64,000 bases of DNA from Planctomycetota bacterium (GCA_021776735.1 JAJFFH010000027.1:558001-622000); one strand, 5' to 3'; counted from the stretch's first letter, positions 43,653-54,072 are shown. Notes: generated by a model from the letters alone, not told the origin. Numbers and translations: made by a program.

Positions 43653-44888
43653 GTGAGCGGACTTTTGGTCGTCGGCCTCAGCCACAAGAGCGCGCCTGTG
43701 GAGCTGCGCGAGCGGTATGCCGCGCAGGACGCCGAGGCTGCACTGGAGGGGTTGCGCGACTTGACCGGCGAGGCGGCGGTTCTCGCCACCTGCAACCGGT
43801 TCGAACTCTATGCCGCCGGCGCCGAACCGGACGTGCTGCTGGACTGGCTGGCCCGACAGGGCGGCATGACCGGGACGGAACTCTCCGCGCACGCGTACGT
43901 TCGGGCGGGTCGCAACGCCTACAAGCATCTTTTCTTCGTCGCGACGTCGCTCGATAGCCTCGTCGTCGGCGAGACGCAGATTCGAAACCAGGTCAAGGGG
44001 GCCTACCGTCGCGCGACCGAGGCGGACCTGGCCGGACCGTGCTTGCACGCCGCATTTCAGGAAGCCCTGCGGGTCAGCAAGGAGATCGCGGACCGGACCG
44101 GAGTGGGGCGCGGCACCGTCTCCGTTGCCGGCGCCGCCGCCGATCTGGCCGAGCGCGTGTTCGGCGAGTTGTCCGAAGCGCGCGTGCTCGTGGCCGGGGC
44201 GGGGGAGACGGCCGAACTGGTCATGCAGCACCTGGCGTCGCGCGGAGTGACCTCGTTTCACGTTGTCAATCGGACGGTCGCCCACGCCCAGGAGTTGGCG
44301 GACCGCTTTGCCGGCCGGGCGGACGGCCTCGACCAGCTCGCCCAAAACCTTGTACACACGGATGTGCTCATCGCGGCGGCAGGTGGCGACCGCGTTCTCG
44401 TTACGGCACGCGACCTGAGGGCCGCCCTCAAACAGCGGCGAGGACGACCCATCGTCGCCATCGACATCGCGATGCCGCGGGCCATCGATCCCGACTCCGG
44501 CGTCCTGGACAACATCTACCGCTACGACATGGAGGCCCTGGCGGCCGTCACTCGGGACGGGTTGCGTCACCGGCGCAAGGACTTCCTCCAGTGCTGCACG
44601 ATGATCGATGCGGCCACGTTGCGGCTCATGGCGGGGCAGCGGGCGCAGGCGGCCGGCGATGCGATCCGCGAACTGGAGGATTCCTACCGCCAGATTGCGA
44701 GCGACGAGTTGGAGGCGCTGGAGCGCCGCGTCGAACTCGAAACGGGCCAGCGCGAGGAGGTCCGGCGGGCCGTGCGCCGCATCCTGCGCAAGCTCCTCAG
44801 TCCGCCTGTACGGCGGCTTCGCGAGGCGGATCCGGAGGAGAGCGAGGTCCTTCGCCGGGCTCTGCCCCGCCGCCGACCCGAGGCGTGA
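43653..44888 (+). CDS. hemA: Glutamyl-tRNA reductase
   Basis: First step of C5 tetrapyrrole synthesis. 411 aa, GTG start. VVGLSHKSAPVELRE, LATCNRFELY with catalytic Cys, DSLVVGETQI, and the NADPH-binding VLVAGAGETAELV. It follows the ccsA-like gene by 36 bp. HemC, D and B genes are not nearby. Confidence 0.96.
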   Translation: MSGLLVVGLSHKSAPVELRERYAAQDAEAALEGLRDLTGEAAVLATCNRFELYAAGAEPDVLLDWLARQGGMTGTELSAHAYVRAGRNAYKHLFFVATSLDSLVVGETQIRNQVKGAYRRATEADLAGPCLHAAFQEALRVSKEIADRTGVGRGTVSVAGAAADLAERVFGELSEARVLVAGAGETAELVMQHLASRGVTSFHVVNRTVAHAQELADRFAGRADGLDQLAQNLVHTDVLIAAAGGDRVLVTARDLRAALKQRRGRPIVAIDIAMPRAIDPDSGVLDNIYRYDMEALAAVTRDGLRHRRKDFLQCCTMIDAATLRLMAGQRAQAAGDAIRELEDSYRQIASDELEALERRVELETGQREEVRRAVRRILRKLLSPPVRRLREADPEESEVLRRALPRRRPEA

Positions 44889-45000
44889 TTGCCGGATCAG
44901 GACGCGGGGCGTGCCAATGCGGCAGACCCAAGAGGAGGCGCCACGCCGGGCTGGCGTTGTAAACCGCGCCTGTGCAACGGCTTACGGGGAAAAACAGGTG

Positions 45001-45016
45001 TGGCACCCCTTGTGCT
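45001..45016 (+). promoter_or_regulatory. Candidate sigma-54 (-24/-12) promoter of dnaK
   Basis: TGGCACCCCTTGTGCT: GG of -24 at 45002-45003 and GC of -12 at 45014-45015, the correct 10-bp gap. Compared with TGGCACG-N4-TTGCW two bases differ. The transcript would start about 2 nt before the ATG. Confidence 0.45.
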
Positions 45017-45028
45017 AAACGGCTTGTC

Positions 45029-46978
45029 ATGGCCAAGACCTCGGACAAAGTCATCGGAATCGATCTCGGCACCACAAACTCGGTGGTGGCTGTTTTTGAA
45101 GGCGGCAACCCCGTTGTCATTACCAACCCCGACGGCGGCCGGACGACACCGTCCGTTGTCGCGTTCACCGAGGGAGGCGAGCGTCTCGTCGGTCAGGCCG
45201 CCAAGCGCCAGGCCATCGTCAACCCGCGCTGCACGATCAGTTCGATCAAGCGGTTCATGGGGCGCCGGCACGAAGAGGTCGCTTCCGAGGAGAAGCAGGT
45301 TCCCTATGAACTCGTGGGCGGTCCCACGGAGCCGGTCAAGGTCAAGATCAACGACAAGAAGCACACGCCGCCGGAAATCTCGGCGATGGTGCTGCAGTAT
45401 CTCAAGTCGGCGGCGGAGGACTATCTCGGCGCGGACGTGACGAAGGCCGTCATTACCGTCCCGGCCTACTTCAACGACGCTCAGCGGCAGGCCACAAAGG
45501 ACGCGGGCACGATCGCCGGCCTCACGGTTCTGCGCATCATCAACGAGCCGACCGCCTCGTCGCTCGCCTACGGCCTCGACAAAAAGACCGGCGGCAAGAT
45601 CGCCGTCTACGACTTCGGCGGCGGCACGTTCGACATCTCGATCCTCGAAATCTCCGACGGCGTCTTCGAGGTTCGCTCCACGAACGGCGACACGCACCTG
45701 GGTGGGGACGACATCGACAAGGTGCTCATCGACTACGTTGCGGACGAGTTCAAGCGGGAACACGCGATCGACCTGCGCAACGACCAGATGGCGCTCCAGC
45801 GTCTCAAGGACGCGTGCGAGAAGGCGAAGTGCGAGCTGTCGTCGTCGCTGGCGACCGAGATCAACCTGCCGTTCATCACGATGGACCAGGCGGGCCCGAA
45901 ACACCTGCAGATCAACCTGACCAGAGCGAAGTTCGAGCAGATCATCGAACCCGTGATCGAGCGAACGCGGCGACCCTGCGTCAAGGCGCTCGAGGATGCG
46001 GGCCTCCGGCCGGGCGAGATCGACGATGTCATCCTTGTTGGTGGCTCCACTCGGATTCCGCTCGTGCAGGCGCTTGTGAAGGAGACGTTTGGCCGCGAGC
46101 CGGGGAAGAGCGTCAACCCCGACGAGGCCGTCGCCCTCGGCGCTGCGATCCAGGGAGCCGTGCTCTCGGGTGATGAGAACGTTAAGGACATCCTGCTGCT
46201 GGACGTGTCGCCGCTCACCCTGGGCATCGAGACGGAGGGCGGCGTCATGACATCGCTGATCCAACGCAACACGACGATCCCGACCAAGAAGACCCAGGTC
46301 TTTTCCACTGCGTCCGACAACCAGCCGCAGGTCGAGATCCACGTCCTTCAGGGCGAGCGGCCCATGTCGATCGACAACCGTACGCTCGGGAAGTTCGTGC
46401 TCGACGGCATCCCGGCGGCGCCGCGCGGCATGCCGCAGATCGAAGTCACCTTCGACATCGATGCGAACGGCATCCTCAACGTGGTCGCCAAGGATCTCGG
46501 CACGCAAAAAGAGCAGAAAGTCACGATCCAGGCATCGTCGGGGCTCAGCGACGGGCAGATCGAGAAGATGCGCGCGGAAGCCGAGGAGCACGCCACGGAA
46601 GACGAGCAGAAAAAAGAGCTCGCGGAGGCGCGCAACAAGGCTGAGCAGATGATCTACACCGTCAACAAGACCCTCGCGGAGCACGGCGACAAGGCCTCCG
46701 ACGATGAGCGCAAGGACATCGAGGAAAAGGTCAAGGTGCTCGAAGAGGCGGCGAAGGGCGACGACAACGCCGCAATCAAGAGCGCGATGGAAGAGCTCAC
46801 CCGCGCCAGCCACAAACTCGCGGAGCAGGTCTACAAGACCCAGGCCGAAGATGGCGCCGCGCAAGGTGAACCGGGCGAAGAGCCGGCCGAAGAGCCGACC
46901 GGTGCCACAGCAGGCGCCGGCGCGAAGACGAAGAGCGACGAAAACATCATCGACGCCGACTTCGAGGTCAAGGACTGA
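45029..46978 (+). CDS. dnaK: Chaperone DnaK (Hsp70)
   Basis: 649 aa. ATPase start [32 protein letters not shown]; substrate-binding domain with [11 protein letters not shown] and the terminal acidic helix region ending [10 protein letters not shown]. The C-terminal part has a Pro/Ala/Glu-rich linker ([19 protein letters not shown]). grpE and dnaJ are not adjacent. No CIRCE element is present; a sigma-54-like site lies directly upstream. Confidence 0.98.
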   Translation: MAKTSDKVIGIDLGTTNSVVAVFEGGNPVVITNPDGGRTTPSVVAFTEGGERLVGQAAKRQAIVNPRCTISSIKRFMGRRHEEVASEEKQVPYELVGGPTEPVKVKINDKKHTPPEISAMVLQYLKSAAEDYLGADVTKAVITVPAYFNDAQRQATKDAGTIAGLTVLRIINEPTASSLAYGLDKKTGGKIAVYDFGGGTFDISILEISDGVFEVRSTNGDTHLGGDDIDKVLIDYVADEFKREHAIDLRNDQMALQRLKDACEKAKCELSSSLATEINLPFITMDQAGPKHLQINLTRAKFEQIIEPVIERTRRPCVKALEDAGLRPGEIDDVILVGGSTRIPLVQALVKETFGREPGKSVNPDEAVALGAAIQGAVLSGDENVKDILLLDVSPLTLGIETEGGVMTSLIQRNTTIPTKKTQVFSTASDNQPQVEIHVLQGERPMSIDNRTLGKFVLDGIPAAPRGMPQIEVTFDIDANGILNVVAKDLGTQKEQKVTIQASSGLSDGQIEKMRAEAEEHATEDEQKKELAEARNKAEQMIYTVNKTLAEHGDKASDDERKDIEEKVKVLEEAAKGDDNAAIKSAMEELTRASHKLAEQVYKTQAEDGAAQGEPGEEPAEEPTGATAGAGAKTKSDENIIDADFEVKD

Positions 46979-46988
46979 GTTTATGGCC

Positions 46989-47008
46989 CAACATCTGACG
47001 ATGTTGGC
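46989..47008 (+). terminator. Hairpin after dnaK
   Basis: CCAACATC pairs with GATGTTGG around TGAC, 10 bp after the dnaK stop. A T-tract is lacking. Confidence 0.45.
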
Positions 47009-47019
47009 GCATCGGGTCT

Positions 47020-47071
47020 CGGGCACGTCGGGCTTTCGGGTGCGTCGGGTTTCGGGTGCGTCGGGCCTTGG
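47020..47071. repeat. Short degenerate tandem repeats after dnaK
   Basis: Three units of 16-18 bp (TCGGGTGCGTCGGG with varying ends). Not coding; possibly slippage. Confidence 0.5.
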
Positions 47072-47219
47072 CTAGCTGGTTCGGACCGCCCGCAGCCGAG
47101 CCGCCGCGACGGCGTCAGCCGGCGCGGCCAAAAGACACTTGCCCATTCCGCCATGCTCACCGGTAGCGTTCCGCATTTTTCTTGAGACGCGGCTCTCGCG
47201 GCCGGCAAGAGCGTATCGG

Positions 47220-48209
47220 ATGGCAGTGAATGGCTCCGAACGTACCCTCCGTGCTGTGCTGCTGGATCGTGTCTGGTTGGCTCGGCTGGTCGCGCAGGCC
47301 GGCGAGGACGAGGTCCAAGAGGCTGCCGTCGTGGCGCTGGGCCGCGAAGACGAGCCTCGCGGTTGTCCGCAAGCCTGGCTCGCGGCCGTGGCGCGCAATC
47401 TCGGTCGCATGGCCCGCCGCGGCGCTGGACGCCGTTTTCGCAGGGAAGAGGCCGTGGCGCGCCGCAGGGGTCCCGACCGATCCGCCGAGGGCGTGCAAGA
47501 GCCTCTGGAGGAGGCCGCGCGGCAGGAGTTGCGCGAGCGCGTCGCAAACGCAGTCGATGCGCTGCCCGACGTCTACCGGCGCACGATCCGTGCCGTGTAC
47601 CTCGACGGGCGCTCTCGCGAGGACGTGGCGCGCGCGGAAGACGTTGCCGCATCGACGGTGCGCAACCGACTGGCACGCGGGCTCGCGCTGTTGCGACAGC
47701 GTCTCGCCGCCGATGATCCGCGCGCCTGTGCGCTCTTGTGGATCGTGGCGGGACCGCCGTCACAGGGTGCGGCGCCGACCGACGACGCCCCCGCCCCCCT
47801 AAACGACTCCCGCACGACGGCCTCCCCGCACCGGCAACCCGCAATGCGTTTTTCGGCCTGGCGACTGGCCGCTATGTTGTTGGTCGTGGCATTGGCGGCA
47901 TGGGCCGCCCCCGCGCTAGTCGTCGCGCACGACGATGTCGATCTCGTAATACCGGACGGCCGAGGCGTTGAGCGTGATCGCGTGCAGGGTCCCGCGGATC
48001 TCCCCCTCTTTTTCGATGTAGACGAGATCCCCGTCGACATGCTTGACCGGCCCCTGGATGTATCCGCGGTCGCCGCCCCCGACGTAGAACCGCACCTTTT
48101 TGCCGGCGAGACCGCCGATCGCCTCCGTGTACTTGCTCATTGGGTGATTACCTTTCCATCGACAAGCGCGAGCTGGCCCGCCCCGTACAGGCGCACCGCC
48201 TCCGGGTAG
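47220..48209 (+). CDS. ECF-like sigma factor with membrane tail; ORF overruns antisense genes
   Basis: The first 180 residues look like a short ECF sigma factor: the region-2-like helix QAWLAAVARNLGRMARR and a clear region 4 (LPDVYRRTIRAVYLDGRSREDVAR then STVRNRLARGLALLR). A linker and one hydrophobic helix (LAAMLLVVALAAWAAPALVV) follow near residues 215-235. The frame then runs for about 290 bp into the antisense of two minus-strand genes, which is hard to justify. A shift by one base at the CCCCC run near 47909 would give a stop right after the helix. So the true end may be about 47918. A GTG at 47226 is an alternative start. Confidence 0.65.
   Translation: MAVNGSERTLRAVLLDRVWLARLVAQAGEDEVQEAAVVALGREDEPRGCPQAWLAAVARNLGRMARRGAGRRFRREEAVARRRGPDRSAEGVQEPLEEAARQELRERVANAVDALPDVYRRTIRAVYLDGRSREDVARAEDVAASTVRNRLARGLALLRQRLAADDPRACALLWIVAGPPSQGAAPTDDAPAPLNDSRTTASPHRQPAMRFSAWRLAAMLLVVALAAWAAPALVVAHDDVDLVIPDGRGVERDRVQGPADLPLFFDVDEIPVDMLDRPLDVSAVAAPDVEPHLFAGETADRLRVLAHWVITFPSTSASWPAPYRRTASG
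47916..48140 (-). CDS. 74-aa protein of unknown function, coupled to purN
   Basis: MSKYTEAIGGLAGKKVRFYV then GGGDRGYIQGPVKHVDGDLVYIEKEGE: short strands that look like a small beta-barrel, possibly Sm-like, but no family is recognised. Its ATG overlaps the purN stop (ATGA). It shares its stop region with the end of the sigma-factor frame on the other strand. Confidence 0.75.
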   Translation of the reverse strand: MSKYTEAIGGLAGKKVRFYVGGGDRGYIQGPVKHVDGDLVYIEKEGEIRGTLHAITLNASAVRYYEIDIVVRDD

Positions 48210-48749
48210 GCCTCGCGCTCCTGCTCGAACACGCGATCCGCCAGGGCCTCCGGGGTATCGCCCGGATGCACGGCCACGCGTCGCTGCAGGATGATCGGGC
48301 CCGCGTCGTATTCGTTCGTGGTGAAGTGTACGGTGCAGCCGGACTCGGACTCGTGTGCCGCGAGCACGGCGCGATGCACGTGCAGACCGTACATGCCCTT
48401 GCCGCCGAACTTCGGCAGCAGGGCGGGGTGAATGTTCATGACGCGCCCCAGCCATGCCGGGGGCACGGCCAGCAGGCGCAGGAAACCGCAGTTCAGGACG
48501 AGGTCCGCTCCGGCGGCCTCGATCTTCGGCCAGGCCTCGGCAGCCCAGTCTTCCGGGGTGGTGTCTTTCTTCCAGGGAAGCTGCACGACGGCGATGTTTT
48601 TCGCCGCGAGGCGTTCGATACCCGCGCAGTCCCGATTCGTCATCGCCAGCGCGATCTCGGCGTCGAGAGTCCCTTCCTCGATGCGATCGAGCAGGTTCAG
48701 GATCGTCCGGGCGCCGCCCGAAAAGAGCGCGACGAGTTTCACGCGCGGG

Positions 48750-48757
<8 letters not shown>
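48137..48757 (-). CDS. purN: Phosphoribosylglycinamide formyltransferase
   Basis: Third step of purine synthesis, formyl-THF dependent. 206 aa. FSGGARTILNLL in place of the usual SGxGSN, LNCGFLRLLAVP, NIHPALLPKFGGKGMYG and the catalytic DAGPIILQRRV with its Asp. It overlaps the PNP stop and the next ATG. Confidence 0.95.
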
Positions 48758-49568
<811 letters not shown>

Positions 49569-49586
49569 CCCGCGCAGCTTAACCAA

Positions 49587-49652
49587 GCAGCCTGTGGGAG
49601 GCGAGTCCCCGCGCGCCGAGATCCCGGGGGGCGTCGGGCGCCAACAGGCTGC
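49587..49652 (-). ncRNA. Possible structured leader upstream of PNP
   Basis: GCAGCCTGT (49587-49595) and ACAGGCTGC (49644-49652) are perfect complements enclosing a GC-rich 48-nt interior with further inverted repeats. It would lie in the PNP leader. I cannot match it to a known riboswitch. Confidence 0.3.
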
Positions 49653-49683
49653 CGAGCATGACTTTGAAAAGCTGCTCCGCCGG

Positions 49684-50037
49684 CTATTCGGACGCCGGCG
49701 CCAGTTCTGCGGTGATGGCCTGGCGGAGGTCTTCGGCGGGCCAACCTGCGAAGACGACCGTTTTGTCGCGCGAGGCTTGACCGAAGCGGACCTCGACATC
49801 TCCGCGGCGAGCACCGAAGGCCCGTGCCAGGACGCGCACCAGTTCCTTGTTGGCGCGTCCCTTCTCCGGCGGCGCGCGAACGGCCACCTTGAGCGCATCG
49901 CCGAACACGCCGACGATCTTGCTGCGGCTCGCCCCCGGCGCGACGCGCACGTTCAAGAACGCGCCTTCGGTTGTGCCGATGATCGAGGGCAATCTATCCT
50001 GCCCTCGCACCCCCCTGTCGCCTTTGCCCGTCGCCAC
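49684..50037 (-). CDS. yggU: YggU/DUF167 family protein
   Basis: 117 aa. The DUF167 core is clear: LNVRVAPGASRSKIVG, ALKVAVRAPPEKGRANKEL and FGQASRDKTVVFAG. Function unknown. The N-terminus (MATGKGDRGVRGQD) is longer than usual and the start may be later. It lies between the FHA kinase and PNP. Confidence 0.9.
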   Translation of the reverse strand: MATGKGDRGVRGQDRLPSIIGTTEGAFLNVRVAPGASRSKIVGVFGDALKVAVRAPPEKGRANKELVRVLARAFGARRGDVEVRFGQASRDKTVVFAGWPAEDLRQAITAELAPASE

Positions 50038-50062
50038 GATAAACCGGGCTCAGCGTCGTGCG

Positions 50063-53000
50063 CTAGCCGTCCGGAGCGTCGGGCAATGCGGGTGCCTTCG
50101 CTTCGTCGTAGAAGTCCTCGAGCATCGGCCACGACTTCGACTTGACCTCGATGTAGAAGATCGTGCGGGCGTGCTTCGTGCGAAACGCCATCACGCGTGC
50201 CGCGATCGCCTTGACGGCGGCGAGGTCCTTGGGATTGAGCGAGTCCCGGCAGATTTCCATCCAGTCGGCTTGGGCCTGCGCCTCGTGGGTGGCCCGCTGC
50301 ATGAGGATGCTCGCGGCGGGACCGTGGCGCTTGTTGTTGAGCGCGACGACCTTGCCGAATTCCTCGCGCGCCGCGTCGTACTGCATCGTCTCGAAGCAGA
50401 ACGCGCCAAGGGCAAAGCGGATCAGCGCCTCCTCGTCCTTGCTCTTGAACTTCCAGCGCAGGACGGGGCCCTCGTAAAAGACCCCGTGGTAGATCCAGTT
50501 CATCGGGAAGGACGAAAACGCGTGGTCGCGCTTGCTGAGTCCACGCACCTTCGCCCGGGTCGTGAATTGGTAGATGGCCTGGGGATTCGACTTGTGCTTC
50601 GCCAGCGCGGTCTTGAAGACCTTTTGGCCTGCGATCGGAACGGAGATCTTGAGTGAAGCGAAGGGGCGGGCGCCCTTGGGGCCGCCGAAGCTCGCGTTCA
50701 GGTCGGTGTTGAACCGCTTGAACGCATACTCGTACCATGACAACAGCTCGATGCGTTCTTGGGCAAAGGCCTTGTAGCGCGGCGTCTGGAGTCCCTGCAA
50801 GGTCTTGGTCCACTGCAGGATGGCGTCCTTCGGCCGGCAAAACATCACGTTGTTCGGGTTGATGTCCGGATCGAGGCTCGACTGCGTGCGGAGCGTGCGC
50901 GCGATCAGGGCCAAGTCCTTCGCGAGGCGTCCTTTCTTGAAGTTTTCGAGGTCGCGCTTCCACTTGCCGACGAGTTTTTTCGCCTCGCGCTGCGCCTTGC
51001 GGACGTTGTCTTTCGGACGCGCCTTGGGGTCGATGTAGGTCTCGACGACGGCCTCGAGATCTTCGATCGCCTTTTGGATGTCGGCTTCCGCGGCGGTGTC
51101 GGGGAGCTTCTCGGCCTGTTCGCGGACCCTTTCCCAGTCGTTGCGGAACGCCAGGACGATTCGGTCGTACTCCTTGGCGAAGTCCCGGCGCGCCGGCTTG
51201 ACGATCTTCATGATCGAGGGCAGGTCGGCGACCTTGTCGCGCTCGTCGCCGTAGGTGATCTCGGAATCCAGAAGCGGCCGAAACGGGTCGTCCTTCGGGT
51301 AGCGATCCGTCGAGGCGGCTTCCGCGAGGTTGAGGGCGTTCTCGAAGCGCTTCTCCGCGCGCAGCTTCACCAGTTTCTCGTTCACCGTCTTGACGATCCC
51401 GTTGGCTTCCCCTTTCTTGAGCGCGATCTTTTGCCGCTTCACCTCGGCCGAGGCTTGACCCTTGCGGAGCTTGACCTCGATGTCCTTGGCCTGGGCCTTC
51501 GCCCACGTGACCAGACCGAGTTCCTCTTCGAATTCGCCAAACAGATCGCCCTGTTCGGCCTCCTCGAACTCGAGCTTGAGATCGAGCCAGTCCTGGGTGT
51601 TCGCTTCCGCGGTCGCCTTGTCGTCGAACACGCTCTTGATCGGGTTGCGGGCCTGGAGCGTCGCTTTCACCGCCCTCAGGTTCGCTCTTTCGCCCTTCGC
51701 CTGGGCGCGCAGTTGGCCGCGCTTGGCTTCGCGCGCCGCTCGTTCGGCCTTCTGCTGTTTTCTCTCGGCCTCTTCCCGTAGACGAATGGCCTCGGGATTG
51801 TCACGGGTCGGGCCCTCCTTGGTCGCGAGCTTGAAGATCACTACGCCACCGACCAAAAGCAACAAGACCAACGGGATCAAGACGCGCTTGCCCACGCCCT
51901 TCTTGATGATCGCGCCCTTGATACCGTGGTTCGCACAGACCTCTTCGAGTGCGCCAATCAGCTCGCCCGAATCGGAATAGCGATCCTCGGGGTCCTTCGC
52001 CAACATCTTGGCGAGGACGAGATCGAGATCACCGGGCACGTCGCTCTCGGCGCTCGACGCGGCCGGGGGCGGCTCATTGACATGCTTGAGGACGATTTCC
52101 TTGGCCGTCCTGCCGGTGAATACGGTCTTGCCCGTGATCATCCGGAAAAACGTGGCGCCGAGGCTGTACTGGTCGGCTCGGCCATCGACGTTCGTGCCCA
52201 AGGCCTGCTCGGGAGGAATAAAGTGGGGCGTGCCGATGACGCCCGTGTCATCGGATCCCGCACCGCGCTTGGCCAGACCCAGGTCCGCGATCTTGATGCG
52301 GCCCTCGTCGTCGAGCATGAGGTTGTCGGGCTTGATATCCCGGTGGACGATGCCCTTGGCTTCCGCGAACTGGAGTCCGTGCGCGGCTTCCAGAATCATC
52401 AGGATGGCGTCCGGCCACGGAATCTGCTTATCGCGACCGAGAAGCTCCTCGACCGAGCCCTGGCCGATGAACTCCATCGAGAAGTACGAGACGTCACCTT
52501 CGGTGCCGGCGTCGTAGACCTGGACGACGTTGGGATGGACCAACTGCGCGGCGGCTTGTGCCTCGTTGATGAACAGGCTTCGAAATCCGGGATCCTTGGC
52601 CAGGTCGCGGGACAGGATCTTGAGTGCCACATCGCGCTGGAGCGAGAGTTGGGTCGCGCGATAGACCGTGCCCATGCCGCCGCGACCGACGACCTCGTTG
52701 AGCTTGTAGCCGCCCACGATCTTGCCGGTCAGGTCGCGCGCTTGCGGACGCAGCTTCGCCTTTGCGGCTGCCGCCGCCTGCTGCTCGGTCCGCTCCGGAG
52801 CCTGTCTGGTGGCGGGGCGATCCTCGGGGCGACCCTCAGGGCGACGCTCAGGGCGACCCTGTTGCAGCGTGAGCACGGTGTCACCCAACCGGATCGGGGC
52901 GTTACCCTTGATGCGGGCCTGACTGATCTTTTTTCCGCCGACGAACGTTCCCGCACTGGCGGTGTGGTTGCGCACGATCACGGAATCGTCGGCGATCTCA

Positions 53001-53167
53001 AGCGAGCAGTGGCCCTTCAGGACCATCGGATCGGTGAGGACGATATCCGCCTCGGCGTTGCAGCCGACCGAATAGGTGCGCCCCGGCTCAAGCTTGAAGC
53101 GTTGGCCTTCGTCGGGCCCTTTCAGGACGGTCAGAACGAACAAATCGACAGGCTCCTTCCCGAACAC
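50063..53167 (-). CDS. FHA-domain Ser/Thr protein kinase, membrane-anchored
   Basis: 1034 aa, GTG start. Residues about 1-100 are an FHA domain (GRTYSVGCNAEADIVLTDP), then a Pro/Arg linker coded by a 12-bp tandem repeat. Residues about 150-410 are a Hanks kinase with intact GRGGMGTVYRA, VALKIL, VHRDIKPDNLML and DLG. One membrane helix follows (VLIPLVLLLLVGGVVIFKL, about 430), then about 570 residues of charged helical, partly coiled-coil sequence that would lie outside the cytoplasm. Substrate unknown. It begins 12 bp after yggS stops. Confidence 0.95.
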   Translation of the reverse strand: MFGKEPVDLFVLTVLKGPDEGQRFKLEPGRTYSVGCNAEADIVLTDPMVLKGHCSLEIADDSVIVRNHTASAGTFVGGKKISQARIKGNAPIRLGDTVLTLQQGRPERRPEGRPEDRPATRQAPERTEQQAAAAAKAKLRPQARDLTGKIVGGYKLNEVVGRGGMGTVYRATQLSLQRDVALKILSRDLAKDPGFRSLFINEAQAAAQLVHPNVVQVYDAGTEGDVSYFSMEFIGQGSVEELLGRDKQIPWPDAILMILEAAHGLQFAEAKGIVHRDIKPDNLMLDDEGRIKIADLGLAKRGAGSDDTGVIGTPHFIPPEQALGTNVDGRADQYSLGATFFRMITGKTVFTGRTAKEIVLKHVNEPPPAASSAESDVPGDLDLVLAKMLAKDPEDRYSDSGELIGALEEVCANHGIKGAIIKKGVGKRVLIPLVLLLLVGGVVIFKLATKEGPTRDNPEAIRLREEAERKQQKAERAAREAKRGQLRAQAKGERANLRAVKATLQARNPIKSVFDDKATAEANTQDWLDLKLEFEEAEQGDLFGEFEEELGLVTWAKAQAKDIEVKLRKGQASAEVKRQKIALKKGEANGIVKTVNEKLVKLRAEKRFENALNLAEAASTDRYPKDDPFRPLLDSEITYGDERDKVADLPSIMKIVKPARRDFAKEYDRIVLAFRNDWERVREQAEKLPDTAAEADIQKAIEDLEAVVETYIDPKARPKDNVRKAQREAKKLVGKWKRDLENFKKGRLAKDLALIARTLRTQSSLDPDINPNNVMFCRPKDAILQWTKTLQGLQTPRYKAFAQERIELLSWYEYAFKRFNTDLNASFGGPKGARPFASLKISVPIAGQKVFKTALAKHKSNPQAIYQFTTRAKVRGLSKRDHAFSSFPMNWIYHGVFYEGPVLRWKFKSKDEEALIRFALGAFCFETMQYDAAREEFGKVVALNNKRHGPAASILMQRATHEAQAQADWMEICRDSLNPKDLAAVKAIAARVMAFRTKHARTIFYIEVKSKSWPMLEDFYDEAKAPALPDAPDG
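52816..52861 (-). repeat. 12-bp tandem repeat in the kinase linker
   Basis: Nearly four copies of a GGCGACCCTCAG-like unit encoding a four-residue Gly/Arg/Pro/Glu repeat. In-frame slippage in a disordered linker. Confidence 0.8.
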
Positions 53168-53179
53168 AGAGTCTAACGG

Positions 53180-53902
53180 CTAAGTCCTATCCTCGGGAGT
53201 GCCAGTTTTACGTAATCCGAGCAGGGCCGTCCCGATTCGGACATGGGTCGCCCCCTCTTCGACCGCGATTTCGAAGTCTCCGCTCATGCCCATCGACAGA
53301 CCCGCCAGCGGCGGCCCGTCACCCGCGGCATTGAGATCAGCGCGCAACTGCCTCAGGGCCCGAAAGTGAGGCCGAGCCGCCTCCGGATCCGCGCGATACG
53401 GCGCCATGGTCATCAGGCCCACGCAATGCAGCGTCTCCGACGCCAGCACGCGCCGCAGCAACGCCCGCGCATCTCGGGGGGCAACCCCGTACTTTTGGGC
53501 TTCGCCCGCGATATTGACCTGCAGGAAAACATCCACCGGGCGATTCAGCGCGGCAAGCGCATCCACAAGCCGCAGGGAATCGACCGAGTGGATGACCGAG
53601 AACAGCTCCAGCGCGCGGCGCGCCTTGTTGCGCTGGAGGTGGCCGATCAGATGCCAGCGGGGCTGCGACCGCACGCACGGGATCTTTTCGGACGCCTCCT
53701 GGACCCGATTCTCCCCGACGTCGGTCAGACCGGCCGCCACAGCGGCATCGACGCTCGCTGCGCCGAACTTCTTCGTGACCGCAACGATCACGACCTCGTC
53801 GTCGTCGCTCCCGCGCCCACCACGCTCCAAGGCGCCATCAATGCGGCGCCTTACATCAGAAAGTCTGGTCGAGATCTTGTCGATGAGCCTAACCCGTTCC
53901 AT
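53180..53902 (-). CDS. yggS: YggS-type PLP-binding protein (PLPBP)
   Basis: 240 aa. EVVIVAVTKKFGA with the PLP lysine, DVGENRVQEASEK, WHLIGHLQRNKAR, HSVDS, and LSMGMSGDFEIAVEEGATHVRIGTALLG. It controls pyridoxal phosphate homeostasis. First gene of a six-gene minus-strand operon. A longer frame upstream is not used. Confidence 0.95.
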   Translation of the reverse strand: MERVRLIDKISTRLSDVRRRIDGALERGGRGSDDDEVVIVAVTKKFGAASVDAAVAAGLTDVGENRVQEASEKIPCVRSQPRWHLIGHLQRNKARRALELFSVIHSVDSLRLVDALAALNRPVDVFLQVNIAGEAQKYGVAPRDARALLRRVLASETLHCVGLMTMAPYRADPEAARPHFRALRQLRADLNAAGDGPPLAGLSMGMSGDFEIAVEEGATHVRIGTALLGLRKTGTPEDRT

Positions 53903-53940
53903 GGCAAAAGGTTGTGAACGTCGCCCGCCTTTAAACGCTC

Positions 53941-53969
53941 TTGACACCCCTTGGCGGCGTCTGTATCGT
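53941..53969 (+). promoter_or_regulatory. Sigma-70 promoter of the beta-propeller lipoprotein gene
   Basis: TTGACA (53941-53946), 17 bp, TATCGT (53964-53969). The best canonical promoter in the window. The leader of about 97 nt contains a hairpin (53991-54001 with 54008-54016). Confidence 0.7.
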
Positions 53970-54072
53970 ACCGGCCTTCCGTACGCAGGGACCGTGTGGC
54001 TATGGGCAGCCACGGTACCTCGACTTTCGTGCGGGGTGACTTTGTACGCCGGCAATCCCGGAGGTTTTCGAG

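Noticed and set aside
44889-45028. CIRCE or sigma-32 promoter in front of dnaK
   Set aside because: No TTAGCACTC-N9-GAGTGCTAA and no CTTGAA/CCCCAT pair is seen.
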